NCBI GenBank assembly: GCA_963818885.1 | Contig: CAWFTP010000003.1 | Coordinates: 1,054,001-1,118,000 of the forward strand | Direction: 5' to 3' | Length of the DNA stretch: 64,000 nt | DNA from: DATFDN01 sp963818885 | Lineage (GTDB): Bacteria > Pseudomonadota > Alphaproteobacteria > Acetobacterales > Acetobacteraceae | Shown here: in pieces, positions 50,890 through 60,219 of the stretch | Numbering within the stretch: position 1 is the first letter of the stretch | How the letters are laid out: each line of letters starts with the position of its first letter | Made by a program: the position numbers and the translations under genes | Notes under the pieces: model-generated | What the model was told of the DNA's origin: nothing | Seen by the model: only the letters and a program-made list of their open reading frames with translations | Database searches by the model: none

Positions 50890-51801
50890 TCAGACCCGCT
50901 TGACCATCTTCTCGGCGAACAGGCCCTGCGGCAGCAGGATCAGCGTCGCGAGAAGGACGACGTTGGAGGTGACGTCCTGGAAGCCGGCCGGCAGATAGAA
51001 ACCCGCAAGCTGCTCGGCGATTCCGATGATGATGCCGCCGACCAGCGCGCCGGGAATGGAGCCGAACCCCCCCAGCACGGCGGCGGCGAACGCCTTGATG
51101 CCGAGGAAGCCCATATTCACGTCGATCATCGAGATCGGCGTCAGCAGGATCGCCGCCAGCGCCGAGACGCCCGCCGCGATCGCCCAGATCAGCGAGAAGA
51201 TCGTCCGCACCGGGATACCCATGTAGTAGGCGGCGAGCTGGTTTTGCGAGGCCGCCTGCATGGCGACGCCAAGCCGCGTCTTGCTGAAGAAGAGATACAG
51301 CACGACGCACAACAGGACGGTCCCGCCCAGCACCGAGAGGCTGTCCTCGCCCAGCACCAGGCCGCCGATCTTCACCGTCTTGTTGGTGAACGGGGTCACG
51401 TAGCCGACCGAATCGTAGCCCCAGGTGATGCCGGCGGCGGCGCGGAAGATGAACCCCAGGCCCAGGGTCAGCATCACCACCGCGAATTGCGGCTGGCCGA
51501 TCACTCTTCGGATCACGATCACATCGAGGAGGAAGCCGAACAGCGCGGTCACGCCGATCGCCAGCAGAGCGCCGACCCAGTAGTTCAGGCCGAACCAGCT
51601 GATGAAGCTGAACGCGGCGAACCCGCCCAGCATCATGATGTCGCCCTGGGCGAAGTTGACCAGCTCGGTCGCCTTGTAGATTAGGACGAAGCCGAGGGCG
51701 ATGATGCCGTAGATGCAGCCCGAGGCCGCGCCGTTGACGATAAGCTGAAACAGGCGCGCAGCGTCTGCCAAGCCGAACGACTCCCTCGTTGTCGCAGGCA
51801 T
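50890..51801 (-). CDS. livH: Branched-chain amino acid-type ABC permease LivH
   Basis: 303 residues, polytopic; LIVNGAASGCIYGIIALGFVLIYKATELVNFAQGDIMMLGGF and AAAVLGGFGSIPGALVGGIIIG are typical of LivH. It is the first gene of the operon livH-livM-livG-livF-ligase-binding protein. Confidence 0.94.
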   Translation of the reverse strand: MPATTRESFGLADAARLFQLIVNGAASGCIYGIIALGFVLIYKATELVNFAQGDIMMLGGFAAFSFISWFGLNYWVGALLAIGVTALFGFLLDVIVIRRVIGQPQFAVVMLTLGLGFIFRAAAGITWGYDSVGYVTPFTNKTVKIGGLVLGEDSLSVLGGTVLLCVVLYLFFSKTRLGVAMQAASQNQLAAYYMGIPVRTIFSLIWAIAAGVSALAAILLTPISMIDVNMGFLGIKAFAAAVLGGFGSIPGALVGGIIIGIAEQLAGFYLPAGFQDVTSNVVLLATLILLPQGLFAEKMVKRV

Positions 51802-51876
51802 TGGCGCTGCGCGTTTCTGCTATGTCCCCGACGATAGGCTCACGGTTCGGGGAGCGTCAATCCGAAGCCGGGGTCG

Positions 51877-52731
51877 TCATGGCGGCGGTAGCGGGGTGCA
51901 CGCGGCGGCGGCGGCGCGCGCCAGCACGATCATCCGGCGTGCCGCGACGCCCGCCCCGGCGACGTCGCCCAGCACATGGCGCAGCAGCGGGTGGGAGATG
52001 ACGGCATGCGCGGTGGCGTTCACGGCGAGTTCCGTCGCCGCGACCGAGATGGCGGCGAGCGCCGTCCGTTGCAGGAGCGCGAGGGTCCCGACCAGACCCG
52101 GGCGCATCCCGTGCAGCGCGGCGATCTGGCGCACCAGCCGCACGCCGCGCCAGCCGACGGTCAGCACGTCGAGCGCGGGCGAGGGTGTCGCCGCGATGAT
52201 CGCGCCCGTCTGCAAGGCCGCTCTCCGCCCAAGCGCGTCCGCCCCCTCCGCGAGGCCCGCGCCGGGCCCCGCGCGGAGCAGCGCGAGCACGGATTCCGGG
52301 GTGTCGGCGACGCGGATCGCATCGAGCAGGCCGGCATGCTGGGGCAGTGTCTCCACCCAGCGGCGCGCGGCCGCCGCGACCCGCGCCGTTTCGCCGCTCG
52401 CGAGATCGGCGCGCAGCCGGTCGACCCGGCGCAGCACCATCAGTCCGCGCAGCTCACGCCCGATCCCGGCGCCCAGCAGGGCGAACCCGACGACGAGCAC
52501 GGCGATGCCCGTCCACCCGAGCCAGACGGCGCGGTCGAACAGCGTGCCGACCAGCGAGACCGCCCAGATTGCGGGAAAGGCGAGCGCCAGCACGCACGCG
52601 CCCAGCAGCACCGCCGGAAGCCGTGGGCGTCGCGCGCGCACCGGCGCCGCCAGAACCATCGGGAGCGGTTCGAGCCGCGGTGCGGCCACGGGTTCCAGGC
52701 GCAGGAACGGCTCGGTCGTGGTCGTGTCCAT
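51877..52731 (-). CDS. TIGR01620/YcjF-like DUF697 membrane protein
   Basis: 284 residues from ATG 52731, overlapping the ycjX stop (ATGA). Two hydrophobic segments at ~40-62 and 70-92 (LLGACVLALAFPAIWAVSLV, WTGIAVLVVGFALLGAG) and a C-terminal DUF697-like helical region (LTVGWRGVRLVRQIAALHGMRPGLVGTLALL). Always found beside YcjX. It may form a membrane module with that GTPase; the function is unknown. Confidence 0.82.
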   Translation of the reverse strand: MDTTTTEPFLRLEPVAAPRLEPLPMVLAAPVRARRPRLPAVLLGACVLALAFPAIWAVSLVGTLFDRAVWLGWTGIAVLVVGFALLGAGIGRELRGLMVLRRVDRLRADLASGETARVAAAARRWVETLPQHAGLLDAIRVADTPESVLALLRAGPGAGLAEGADALGRRAALQTGAIIAATPSPALDVLTVGWRGVRLVRQIAALHGMRPGLVGTLALLQRTALAAISVAATELAVNATAHAVISHPLLRHVLGDVAGAGVAARRMIVLARAAAAACTPLPPP

Positions 52732-54109
52732 CACAGGATGTCCGCCAGGAGGGACGTTAGCAGCGTGTCGAGCCCGAGCTGCGGTACCCCGCCCCGCCCG
52801 GCATCAGGCGGGCGCAGCGGCTCGAACTCGGGGAGCGCGAGGAACCGGTGCTGCCAGAACGCGTCGTCGGGCGGCGCGTCGGGCACCTCGCCGGGATAGG
52901 AGCGGGCCGGGCGAGCCTCGCCGATGATGCGCCCGCGCACGGCGGAGACGGGACGCCCCGCTAGCGTCTCCACCGCATCCTCGGTGCAGCGCACGGCGGC
53001 GATCGCGAAGGCGGCGGTGCTCGGCTCGCCCTCCGGCACTCGGGCGAGTTGGCGCATCAGGGCGGCGAGGTTGCCGCGCTGGCGGGCGGCGACATGATCG
53101 GCTTTGGTGGCGGCGAAGGCGACACGGGTGATGGCGCGCGGAGGCAGCGACAGCCGGGCAAAGGCGGCAAGCCAGTCGGCCCAGGAGCGGCTCCAGCGCA
53201 GCGCCCGCGAGGCCGCCTCCAGCGCCTCCTGCGCGTCGGCGAATGCCGTTGCTCCCTGATGCAGGGGCGAGAGCAGGTCCGCCAGCACCACCAGCCGGTC
53301 GAGGTCGCCGAACAGGGGCGAGACGAGAGAATCGCGCACCGCATCCACATAGGCATCGAAGCGCGCCGCCAACAGGTCGGCGAGCGTGCCGCGCCTCTGC
53401 ATCGGAAAGAAAGCCATGTAGGGCGGCGGATCACCCGGCGGTGGCATCAGGAAGCGGCCCGGCTGGAGGAACGACAGCCCCGCTTCGTCGCGCAGTCGGC
53501 GCAGCAACTCGGCGTAAAGGCGATGGCCGCTCATCGCCAGCGCCTCGTCCGCCACGGCGCTTGCCGGCAGGCCCCGCACGAAGCCGAGGAAGGGCTTGGA
53601 GAACGCAGCGATCGAAGGTGCTTCCAACCGCCGCAGCGTTGCCGCCGACCACGAGGCGAAATCCTGCGCGAGCAGCGGCAGATCGAGCAGCCACTCGCCC
53701 GGATAGTCGAGGAACTCCAGCCGGCAGGTCCTCGGCCCCAGCATCGCCAGGATGCCGCTTCGCTCGAGTTCCAGGTCGAGCGCAAGCAGCGAGACCGAGG
53801 TGGTCCGCAGCCGGCCAGCGCGGCGGATCGGCGACCAGCGCGGCGAGATGGCGAAGCGACGTCGAAGCGCGGCAGCCCCGACGCACCCGAGGCGGCGATC
53901 GACACGCGCAGTCCCCGCCCACCCAGCCGCTCCGAAAGCGCCGGCAAGGCAGGCCTGCCCGCTGCGGCCGCCATCAGATTGGCCGCGACCGATGTCAGGA
54001 ACGCCGTCTTTCCCGCCCGCGCGAGGCCCGTGACCCCGACGCGGATGACCGACGGCGCCGGCAGCAGGTCGGCGACGTTCAGCCGGGCCGCTCCCCGTCC
54101 GGCAGCCAC
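52731..54109 (-). CDS. ycjX: YcjX-family P-loop protein (DUF463), frameshifted twice
   Basis: The N-terminus from GTG 54109 has VGVTGLARAGKTAFLTSVAANL (P-loop) to GLPRFDV. The frame then shifts near 53854 (one extra base, AA on the plus strand) to read RHLAALVADPPRWP, and again near 53811-53816 into the frame ending at 52731 (TTSVSLLALDLELERSG, FLDYPGEWLLDLPLL, then WLAAFARLSLPPRAITRVAFAATKADHV). Each break is repaired by deleting one base. The corrected product of ~459 residues is normal. It overlaps the DUF29 gene. Confidence 0.85.
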
Positions 54110-54546
54110 GGCCCGAGCACCCGCTCCCCGGTATAGGTCAGCCGTGCCAGCTTGGCGCGCGTGGATTCACCGCGCCGGTCAGGCTCGTAGGCGACCAGCG
54201 GCGCGACCAGGATGGTTTCGCCCGCGATCATCGCGCCGACCTCCCAGCGCAGACTAGGGCTGTCCTCCAGCACCTTCTCGATCTCGCCCCGCGCCTGCAG
54301 GATCGTGCCGATCCAGCCGCGCCGCGGGCGCGAGGCGGGAGAGGCGCGCAGCTTCATCAGATGCTTGACGACCGTGCCGATATGGCTCGCCAGAGTCCGC
54401 CGCTCGGAGACGCCCAAGATCTCGATCTCCTCGGCGACGTTCGTCCAGTCCACCGCCGCATTGGTCCTCTCCCGCGCGGCATGGCGCAGCGCCTGCGCCT
54501 GCTGCGCCGCCCACAACGACAGGTCGGTCCGGTAGAGATTCCCCAT
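54079..54546 (-). CDS. DUF29 domain-containing protein
   Basis: 155 residues from ATG 54546. Sequence LYRTDLSLWAAQQAQALR, VDWTNVAEEIEILGVSERRTLASHIGTVVKHLMKL and LEDSPSLRWEV are DUF29 hallmarks. Such proteins are frequent in cyanobacteria and alphaproteobacteria and are of unknown function. It precedes ycjX with a 31-bp overlap. No motif for catalysis. Confidence 0.87.
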   Translation of the reverse strand: MGNLYRTDLSLWAAQQAQALRHAARERTNAAVDWTNVAEEIEILGVSERRTLASHIGTVVKHLMKLRASPASRPRRGWIGTILQARGEIEKVLEDSPSLRWEVGAMIAGETILVAPLVAYEPDRRGESTRAKLARLTYTGERVLGPWLPDGERPG

Positions 54547-54613
54547 GATCCTGCCTACCACGCCGCCGCCACTGCGTCATCGCGCCACGTGCAGGTAGTG
54601 ACCTCATTTTGAA

Positions 54614-54796
54614 TCAGGCGACCCGGCGATATCCGTATACGAAGGCCGCAATGTACGTCCCAAGCATCCCAAGGACGAACCCGGCGGAAAACACATTTAG
54701 GCTGTGCAGCCGGGGCATTCCTGCTTGCCATGTTATGCCGTTGAGTACAGCAAGAACGATAACGACGCCGATGCCGTAGGCGGTAAGCGTGCGCAT
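54614..54796 (-). CDS. Small membrane protein, unknown
   Basis: 60 residues with two transmembrane helices: LTAYGIGVVIVLAVLNGITW and FSAGFVLGMLGTYIAAFVYGY. ATG 54796 has GAGGGA upstream. No recognised family. The base composition around it is lower in G+C than the flanking genes. Confidence 0.6.
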   Translation of the reverse strand: MRTLTAYGIGVVIVLAVLNGITWQAGMPRLHSLNVFSAGFVLGMLGTYIAAFVYGYRRVA

Positions 54797-54881
54797 TTGA
54801 CAATCCCTCTTCCTTGTTACCCCCCGGCCGCTCGGTTCGATCATAGATGCATCTTCAAACTGAGGCACACGTGCACGTCCC

Positions 54882-56057
54882 TTACACCGACGACGTGATC
54901 GCCGGGCTCAGCGCGGCGGCGCGGGCGGCGGGGTGGGTAGGGTTGCGGAAGCGCAGGTCACCCTCCGCGATTTCATCCTCCGCCCCGAACATCTCGAGGC
55001 GCGAGGCGAAGGTGACGGCGACGACCGCGCGTGACCGCGGGCGGATCAGGAAGTGCCGCGTCTCGCCTTCGAGTTCCAGGCGCTCGCGCAGGCCGCGCCA
55101 TTCCGCCCGGTCGGTGTCCTCGACGAAGACCGCGACGATGCCGGCGCGCGCCTGGCCCAGCCGAGACGCCGCGATCGCATCAAGGTGCCCGCACACCGCA
55201 TGCGCGACGTCGTTCTCCCGCCCGGCTCGCGCCGCAAGCACGAAGACGCCGTTCCCCGCCATCGTGACCGCAAGCTGCGCCTCCGGCCCGAATTCGCGCT
55301 TGAGCGAGGACAGCAGGCCCAGCTCGTCGGCCTGCGCACCGGCAAGCAGCAACCTGTCGAGCCGTAGTACCGCCGCCTGGCCACGCTCGGTGCGCCGATC
55401 GGCCGAGAGCATGTCGCGGATGCGCGCGTGCAGTCCGGCGAGCCCATCATCGGCAAGCCCGTCGGGAAGGCTGACGCGCAGGACGTAGCGGCCCGGGTGG
55501 GTCTCCAGCCAGCGCTGCAGGTCGGGATCGACCCGATCGGCGAGATCGAACCATGCGCCACGCGGCACCCGCCTGCCCTCCTCGGCGGAGATCACGTCGC
55601 AGGCGACCTCCGCCTCCGCACCGTCGCGGGCGATCAGCAAATCGGCGGCGGACTCTCCCTCCAGCCCGACGAAGCGCACGGCGAAGCCCCGCTCGCGCTG
55701 CAGGGCGGCGGTACGCAGCAAATGGAACGTCGGTATCAGGGTGCCGTCGCCCACAAGCGCGGTTCGGATCATCGCCACCAGCCGATCGCGCGCCAGCGGG
55801 CTCAGGCCAACCGAGAGTGTGACGGCCTCGGCGGCCAGCACGCCCATTCGGTGTTCCGCCTCGGTCGTCGCGGCCACGCCTCGGCGCAGCCGCTCGATCG
55901 CGTAGCATGCGATATGGCGGGCGTGGATCGCCTTGCCGGCCCTGGGGCCAATGGCGGCCTGACGGCGGATGTCCTCGAAACGGGCGCGCCAAAGCGCGGG
56001 GCCGGCGAGATCGACGAAGGCGTCGAGCACGCCCCGGTCGATGGTGAGTTCGCTCAT
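54882..56057 (-). CDS. Conserved-looking protein of unknown function
   Basis: 391 residues, no signal peptide or membrane segment. An all-helical N-terminal half (to ~110) leads to a mixed region at ~115-200, with ADLLIARDGAEAEVACDVIS, then a helical C-terminal part. The Asp...Glu-x-Ala-Cys pattern is reminiscent of a degenerate PD-(D/E)XK core, but the Lys is missing, so I make no claim of nuclease activity. It is 66 bases downstream of serS on the same strand. Confidence 0.65.
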   Translation of the reverse strand: MSELTIDRGVLDAFVDLAGPALWRARFEDIRRQAAIGPRAGKAIHARHIACYAIERLRRGVAATTEAEHRMGVLAAEAVTLSVGLSPLARDRLVAMIRTALVGDGTLIPTFHLLRTAALQRERGFAVRFVGLEGESAADLLIARDGAEAEVACDVISAEEGRRVPRGAWFDLADRVDPDLQRWLETHPGRYVLRVSLPDGLADDGLAGLHARIRDMLSADRRTERGQAAVLRLDRLLLAGAQADELGLLSSLKREFGPEAQLAVTMAGNGVFVLAARAGRENDVAHAVCGHLDAIAASRLGQARAGIVAVFVEDTDRAEWRGLRERLELEGETRHFLIRPRSRAVVAVTFASRLEMFGAEDEIAEGDLRFRNPTHPAARAAALSPAITSSV

Positions 56058-56123
56058 GGTTCAGGTCGAGCTATGTGGAGCGGCCCGGCCGGTCAAGGCC
56101 AATTCGATCGCACGCAATCTTTC

Positions 56124-57398
56124 TTACTCAGCGGCAATCCGCTCCATTCCACCCATGTACGGCCAGAGCGCCCGCGGCACGAGAATCGAGCCGTCCGCCT
56201 GCTGGTAATTCTCGATCACCGCGATCAGCGCCCGCCCCACCGCGACGCCAGAGCCGTTCAGCGTATGGACATAGCCGAGCGCCTTGCCGTCGGTGGGGCG
56301 GAAGCGCGCGTTCATGCGCCGCGCCTGGAAGTCGTGCGTGTTCGAGCACGAGCTGATCTCCCGCCAGGCCTGCTGGCCGGGGAGCCAGACCTCGAGGTCG
56401 AACGTCTTGGCGGCGCCGAAGCCGGTGTCGCCGGCGCATAGTAGCACGCGGCGGAACGGCAACCCGAGGGCGCGTAGCACTGCCTCGGCGCAGCGCGTCA
56501 TGCGTTCATGCTCCGCATCGCTGGCATCGGGATGGGTGATGGAGACCAGCTCCACCTTGCGGAACTGGTGCTGGCGCAGCATCCCGCGCGTGTCGCGCCC
56601 CGCCGCACCGGCCTCGGCGCGAAAGCAGTCGGTGCAGGCGACCATGCGCCGCGGCAGCGTCGCCTCCGGCACGATCTCCTCACCGGCCGAGAAGGTCAGA
56701 GGCACTTCCGCCGTGGGAATGAGCCAGCGCCCGTCCGTGGTGCGGAACTGGTCCTCGGCGAATTTCGGCAGCTTGTCGGTGCCGTACATCGCCGCGTCGT
56801 TGACCAGCAGGGGCACCGCCATCTCGATGTAGCCGTGCTCGCCGGTGTGCAGGTCCAGCATGAACTGGGCGAGCGCGCGCTCCAGCTTGGCCAGCGTGCC
56901 GCGCAGCACGACGAAGCGCGTGCCGGCTATCTTTGCGGCGAGCGCGAAATCCATCATGCCGAGCGCCTCGCCGGTTTCGAAATGCTGGCGCGGCTCGAAG
57001 CCGAGGTCGCGCGGCTCGCCATGCTGGGCGACGACGACATTGGCGGTCTCGTCGGGCCCGTCCGGCACGTCGGGGTCGAGCCGGTTCGGGAGTGATTCGA
57101 GTATCGACTTAAGGCTCGCCTCAACTTCCGATAGGTCGCTTTCGATAGAGGTGTGGAATGCCTCCTCAATCGTCGCTCTCAAATGAGCCGCGTCCTCGGT
57201 TCTTCCTTCCCTCATCAGCTCGCCAATTCTCTTGGACAGCGATCTCCGCTTAGTTTGCCCAGCCTGCAACTCGGTCAGAAGCTCGCGACGCTTCGCGTCG
57301 AGTTTCATTATCTCGGCCGAAGCGGGCGGCAGGCCCCGGCGCGCGAGCGCGGCATCGAACGCCGCAGGGTCGGCGCGGATAGCGCGGATGTCGTGCAC
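56124..57398 (-). CDS. serS: Seryl-tRNA synthetase
   Basis: 424 residues. N-terminal coiled-coil arm (~30-100), then class II motifs: motif 2 FRAEAGAAGRDTRGMLRQHQFRKVEL, motif 3 GSGVAVGRALIAVIENYQ, and the TAEVPLT motif for serine binding. It charges tRNA-Ser and tRNA-Sec. It follows tatC after four bases. Confidence 0.96.
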   Translation of the reverse strand: MHDIRAIRADPAAFDAALARRGLPPASAEIMKLDAKRRELLTELQAGQTKRRSLSKRIGELMREGRTEDAAHLRATIEEAFHTSIESDLSEVEASLKSILESLPNRLDPDVPDGPDETANVVVAQHGEPRDLGFEPRQHFETGEALGMMDFALAAKIAGTRFVVLRGTLAKLERALAQFMLDLHTGEHGYIEMAVPLLVNDAAMYGTDKLPKFAEDQFRTTDGRWLIPTAEVPLTFSAGEEIVPEATLPRRMVACTDCFRAEAGAAGRDTRGMLRQHQFRKVELVSITHPDASDAEHERMTRCAEAVLRALGLPFRRVLLCAGDTGFGAAKTFDLEVWLPGQQAWREISSCSNTHDFQARRMNARFRPTDGKALGYVHTLNGSGVAVGRALIAVIENYQQADGSILVPRALWPYMGGMERIAAE

Positions 57399-57402
57399 CG
57401 GT

Positions 57403-58194
57403 TCAGCTCTCCACCTGCTTCTGTCCGAACAGGCGGGCGCAAAGAATGGAGATCTCGTAGAGTCCGATCAGCGGCAGCGCGAGACCGATCTGGGTAAGCA
57501 CGTCTGGCGGCGCCAGCACGGCGGCAACCACGAACATCCCGACATAGGCGTAGCGACGCATGCGCCCCAGCCCCTTGGGGGTCACGATGCCCACCTTGGC
57601 GAGCAGGGTCAGCAACACCGGAAGCTGGAAGGTGATCCCGAAGGCGAGGATCAGGCGCATCACCAGGTCAAGGTACTCGCCGACTTTCGCGGTCAGCTCG
57701 ATCGGCACGCCGCCCGCGCCGGTCTCCGACTGGAAGCTCAGGAAGAAGTGCCAAGCGTTCGGGAAGACAACGTAGTAGGCGAGCGCCGCGCCCATCACGA
57801 ATAGCACTGGCGTCGCGACCAGGAAGGGCAGCAGCGCCCGCTTCTCGCTGCGATAGAGGCCGGGTGCGACGAATATCCAGATCTGCGAGGCGACGATCGG
57901 AAAGCTGATGAAGACGGCGCCGAACATCGCCACCTTGATGTAGGTGAAGAACGCCTCATAGAGCTGCGTGTAGATCAGGTGCGGATCGCCGCCGCCCTGC
58001 GCGATCAGCAGCTTCGCCAGCGGCCGGGCGAGGAAATAGAAGATGTCGCCCGAGAAGTAGTAGCAGCCCAGGAAGGCGATGAAGAACGCCGCCGCCGACC
58101 AGATCAGCCGGGTGCGCAGCTCCGCCAGATGCTCGAGCAGCGGCATCGGCTTGTCGTCGATGGGATCGTCGATGATCGGGTTCTGGTCGGCCAC
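57403..58194 (-). CDS. tatC: Sec-independent translocase TatC
   Basis: 263 residues with six membrane segments; MPLLEHLAELRTRLIWSAAAFFIAFL, the FxxYxK-like AFFTYIKVAMFGAVFISFP and the C-terminal RRYAYVGMFVVAAVLAPPDVLTQ are TatC motifs. With TatB it recognises twin-arginine signal peptides. It lies 14 bases after tatB. Confidence 0.95.
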   Translation of the reverse strand: MADQNPIIDDPIDDKPMPLLEHLAELRTRLIWSAAAFFIAFLGCYYFSGDIFYFLARPLAKLLIAQGGGDPHLIYTQLYEAFFTYIKVAMFGAVFISFPIVASQIWIFVAPGLYRSEKRALLPFLVATPVLFVMGAALAYYVVFPNAWHFFLSFQSETGAGGVPIELTAKVGEYLDLVMRLILAFGITFQLPVLLTLLAKVGIVTPKGLGRMRRYAYVGMFVVAAVLAPPDVLTQIGLALPLIGLYEISILCARLFGQKQVES

Positions 58195-58208
58195 TTAGGT
58201 TCCAGTTC

Positions 58209-58757
58209 TCAGGCGGCCGGACCGGACGGCGGGCGATGGACGAAGCCCGGCGGGATGAACGCGGGCGCGACGTCCGAACGCGCGACGCCGATGCGCGGCG
58301 CCCCGCCAGGCGGAATGAAGGCCGGGATGTCGGGACGCGCCGGCTCGGCCTGCGCTTCCTCGGCCTCGGGCGCCGGATCGAGGTCGGTGCCCACCTCGAC
58401 CCGCTCGGCGACCGCGACGTCGCCGGAGCTGTAGGCCGGTTCAGGGGAGGCGGAACTGGCGGGCGTCTTGAACGGATCGTCGAAGCTGCGCCGGATCGAA
58501 CCATCGTCGTCGATCAGCTTCTCCAACGCGGCCGGGGCCGCATAGGCGCGGAGCTCGCTGAGCTGGTCGCGCACTCCTTGGAGATCGGCCTCCCGCACCA
58601 AGTCGTCGACATGGGTCTGGAACTCCGACGCCATGCGCCGGGCCTTCCTGATCATTCCGGTCACCGACTTGATGGCGACAGGCATGTCCTTCGGCCCGAT
58701 GAAGATCAGGGCCGCGACAGCAATCACTCCCAACTCGGACCAGGCGAAATCGAACAT
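58209..58757 (-). CDS. tatB: Sec-independent translocase TatB
   Basis: 182 residues. One membrane helix (FAWSELGVIAVAALIFIGPKDMP) then an amphipathic helix (AIKSVTGMIRKARRMASEF) and a long Pro/Ala/Glu-rich tail, as in alphaproteobacterial TatB. TatA, usually encoded between scpB and tatB, is not present here (see findings). Confidence 0.93.
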   Translation of the reverse strand: MFDFAWSELGVIAVAALIFIGPKDMPVAIKSVTGMIRKARRMASEFQTHVDDLVREADLQGVRDQLSELRAYAAPAALEKLIDDDGSIRRSFDDPFKTPASSASPEPAYSSGDVAVAERVEVGTDLDPAPEAEEAQAEPARPDIPAFIPPGGAPRIGVARSDVAPAFIPPGFVHRPPSGPAA

Positions 58758-58792
58758 CGGGCAGGCTTCTCTCCGCGCGGCTAGCTAGCAGG

Positions 58793-58821
58793 AAACGCGC
58801 GCGCCGGGAACGGCCGCGTTT
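58793..58821. terminator. Hairpin between scpB and tatB
   Basis: AAACGCG and CGCGTTT pair, with an inner GCCG/CGGC stem. It lies in the 116-bp spacer where tatA would be expected. Weak U run on the minus strand. Confidence 0.4.
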
Positions 58822-58873
58822 TCTCCACCTCCGGTGGCCGCCGCCCCCCTTACCACAGCGGCAAGGTGAGGGG

Positions 58874-59464
58874 TCATTCGTCGGAGCCATCCGGCTCGCC
58901 CCTTGCCTCCGCCGCCACCGGCCCGGGCAGCTCGACCAGCAGATCCTCCCGCCGCGAAAGGTCGCGCAGGTCGCGCAAGCCGAAGCGGGCGAGGAAGGCG
59001 GGCGTGGTGGCCCACAGGGTCGGACGGCCCGGCGTCTCCTTGTGACCGGCCGAGGTCACTAGCCCCGCCTCAAGCAGCGTATCCAGCGTCGTCTGCGCGA
59101 GGCTCGCCCCGCGCATCGCCTCGATCTCCGCCCTTGTGACCGGCTGGTGGTAAGCGATGATCGCCAGCGTCTCCATCGCCGCGCGGGGCAGCCGGCGCGG
59201 CATCTCCACCACCACCTGCAAACGCGGCGCGAGATCGGGAGCGGTGCGGAACATCACCCCGCCCGCCACCTCGACCAGCTCGACACCACGCCCGGCGTAG
59301 CGGGCGCGCAGCGCGGCGATCACGGCCTCGGCCGACATTCCCTCGGGCAGCAACTGCCCCAGCCGCTGCGGCCCGACGGGTGTCGCGGAGGCGAACACCA
59401 GCGCCTCGGCGAGGCGCAACGCTGCTTCGTCGGGCTCCAGCTCGGGCGGCGGCGTGTCGCTCAT
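58874..59464 (-). CDS. scpB: Segregation and condensation protein B
   Basis: 196 residues from ATG 59464. Two winged-helix domains, with FRTAPDLAPRLQVVVEMP, RAAMETLAIIAYHQPVTRAEIEAMRG and KETPGRPTLWATTPAFLARFGL. With ScpA and SMC it forms the condensin that compacts and segregates the chromosome. It overlaps scpA by ATGA. Confidence 0.94.
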   Translation of the reverse strand: MSDTPPPELEPDEAALRLAEALVFASATPVGPQRLGQLLPEGMSAEAVIAALRARYAGRGVELVEVAGGVMFRTAPDLAPRLQVVVEMPRRLPRAAMETLAIIAYHQPVTRAEIEAMRGASLAQTTLDTLLEAGLVTSAGHKETPGRPTLWATTPAFLARFGLRDLRDLSRREDLLVELPGPVAAEARGEPDGSDE

Positions 59465-60219
59465 ACGCGGCCGATCCAGATCGGGCCGAACGGCTCCTCC
59501 TGGCGCAGCCGCGCGGTCCCGTCGCGCGCCAGCTCCAGTCCAGCGAGCAGCGTGCTCGCGAGCGCCGCGCGGCGCTGCGTCGGGCCGCCCAGCTGGTCCG
59601 GCAGGAACCGCTCCAGGCTCGCCCAGTCCGGGATCGTGCCGAGCAGGGCCGCGAGCCGCCCCAGTGCCTCCTGCACGGTCCAGATCGTCAGCGGGCGCGG
59701 CCAGTAGCTGCGCGATGCGGACCCGCGCCGCAGCGCGCCGATATAAGCGCGCATCAGCGACGGCAGGTCGAGGCGCAACCGGGTGCGGTCGACCGCCACG
59801 TGATCCTCCGGCGCGCCGCGGGCGAACACGTCGAGGCCGAGCTGCGGACGCTCGCCCAGCCACGCCGCCGCGGCGCGGATACGCTGCAGCCCGGCCAGCC
59901 GCTCAGCGAGCGCGCCGGCCGCCATCTCTCCCTCCTCGGCGAGCTCGGGCGGGTCGGGGATGAGCAGGCGCGACTTCAGCCAGGTGAGCCAGGCCGCCAT
60001 CACCAGCCAGTCCGCCGCGAGCTCGAGCCGCAGCCGGCGCGCGCTCTCGATGACCGCGAGATATTGCTCGACCAGGGCCAGGATCGAGATGCGGGCGAGG
60101 TCGACTTTCTGCGCCCGCGCAAGCTCCAGCAGCAGGTCGAGCGGCCCGTCGAACCCGTCGAGATGCAGGACGAGGGCGTCCGCCCCCCGCCCGTCAGAGG
60201 GGCCGTCAGAGCTGTTCAT
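59461..60219 (-). CDS. scpA: Segregation and condensation protein A
   Basis: 252 residues. LVLHLDGFDGPLDLLLELARAQKVDLARISILALVEQYL and LVMAAWLTWLKSRLLIPDP are kleisin N-terminal motifs. It bridges SMC heads. It overlaps the peptidase gene by 14 bases and scpB by ATGA. Confidence 0.94.
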   Translation of the reverse strand: MNSSDGPSDGRGADALVLHLDGFDGPLDLLLELARAQKVDLARISILALVEQYLAVIESARRLRLELAADWLVMAAWLTWLKSRLLIPDPPELAEEGEMAAGALAERLAGLQRIRAAAAWLGERPQLGLDVFARGAPEDHVAVDRTRLRLDLPSLMRAYIGALRRGSASRSYWPRPLTIWTVQEALGRLAALLGTIPDWASLERFLPDQLGGPTQRRAALASTLLAGLELARDGTARLRQEEPFGPIWIGRV

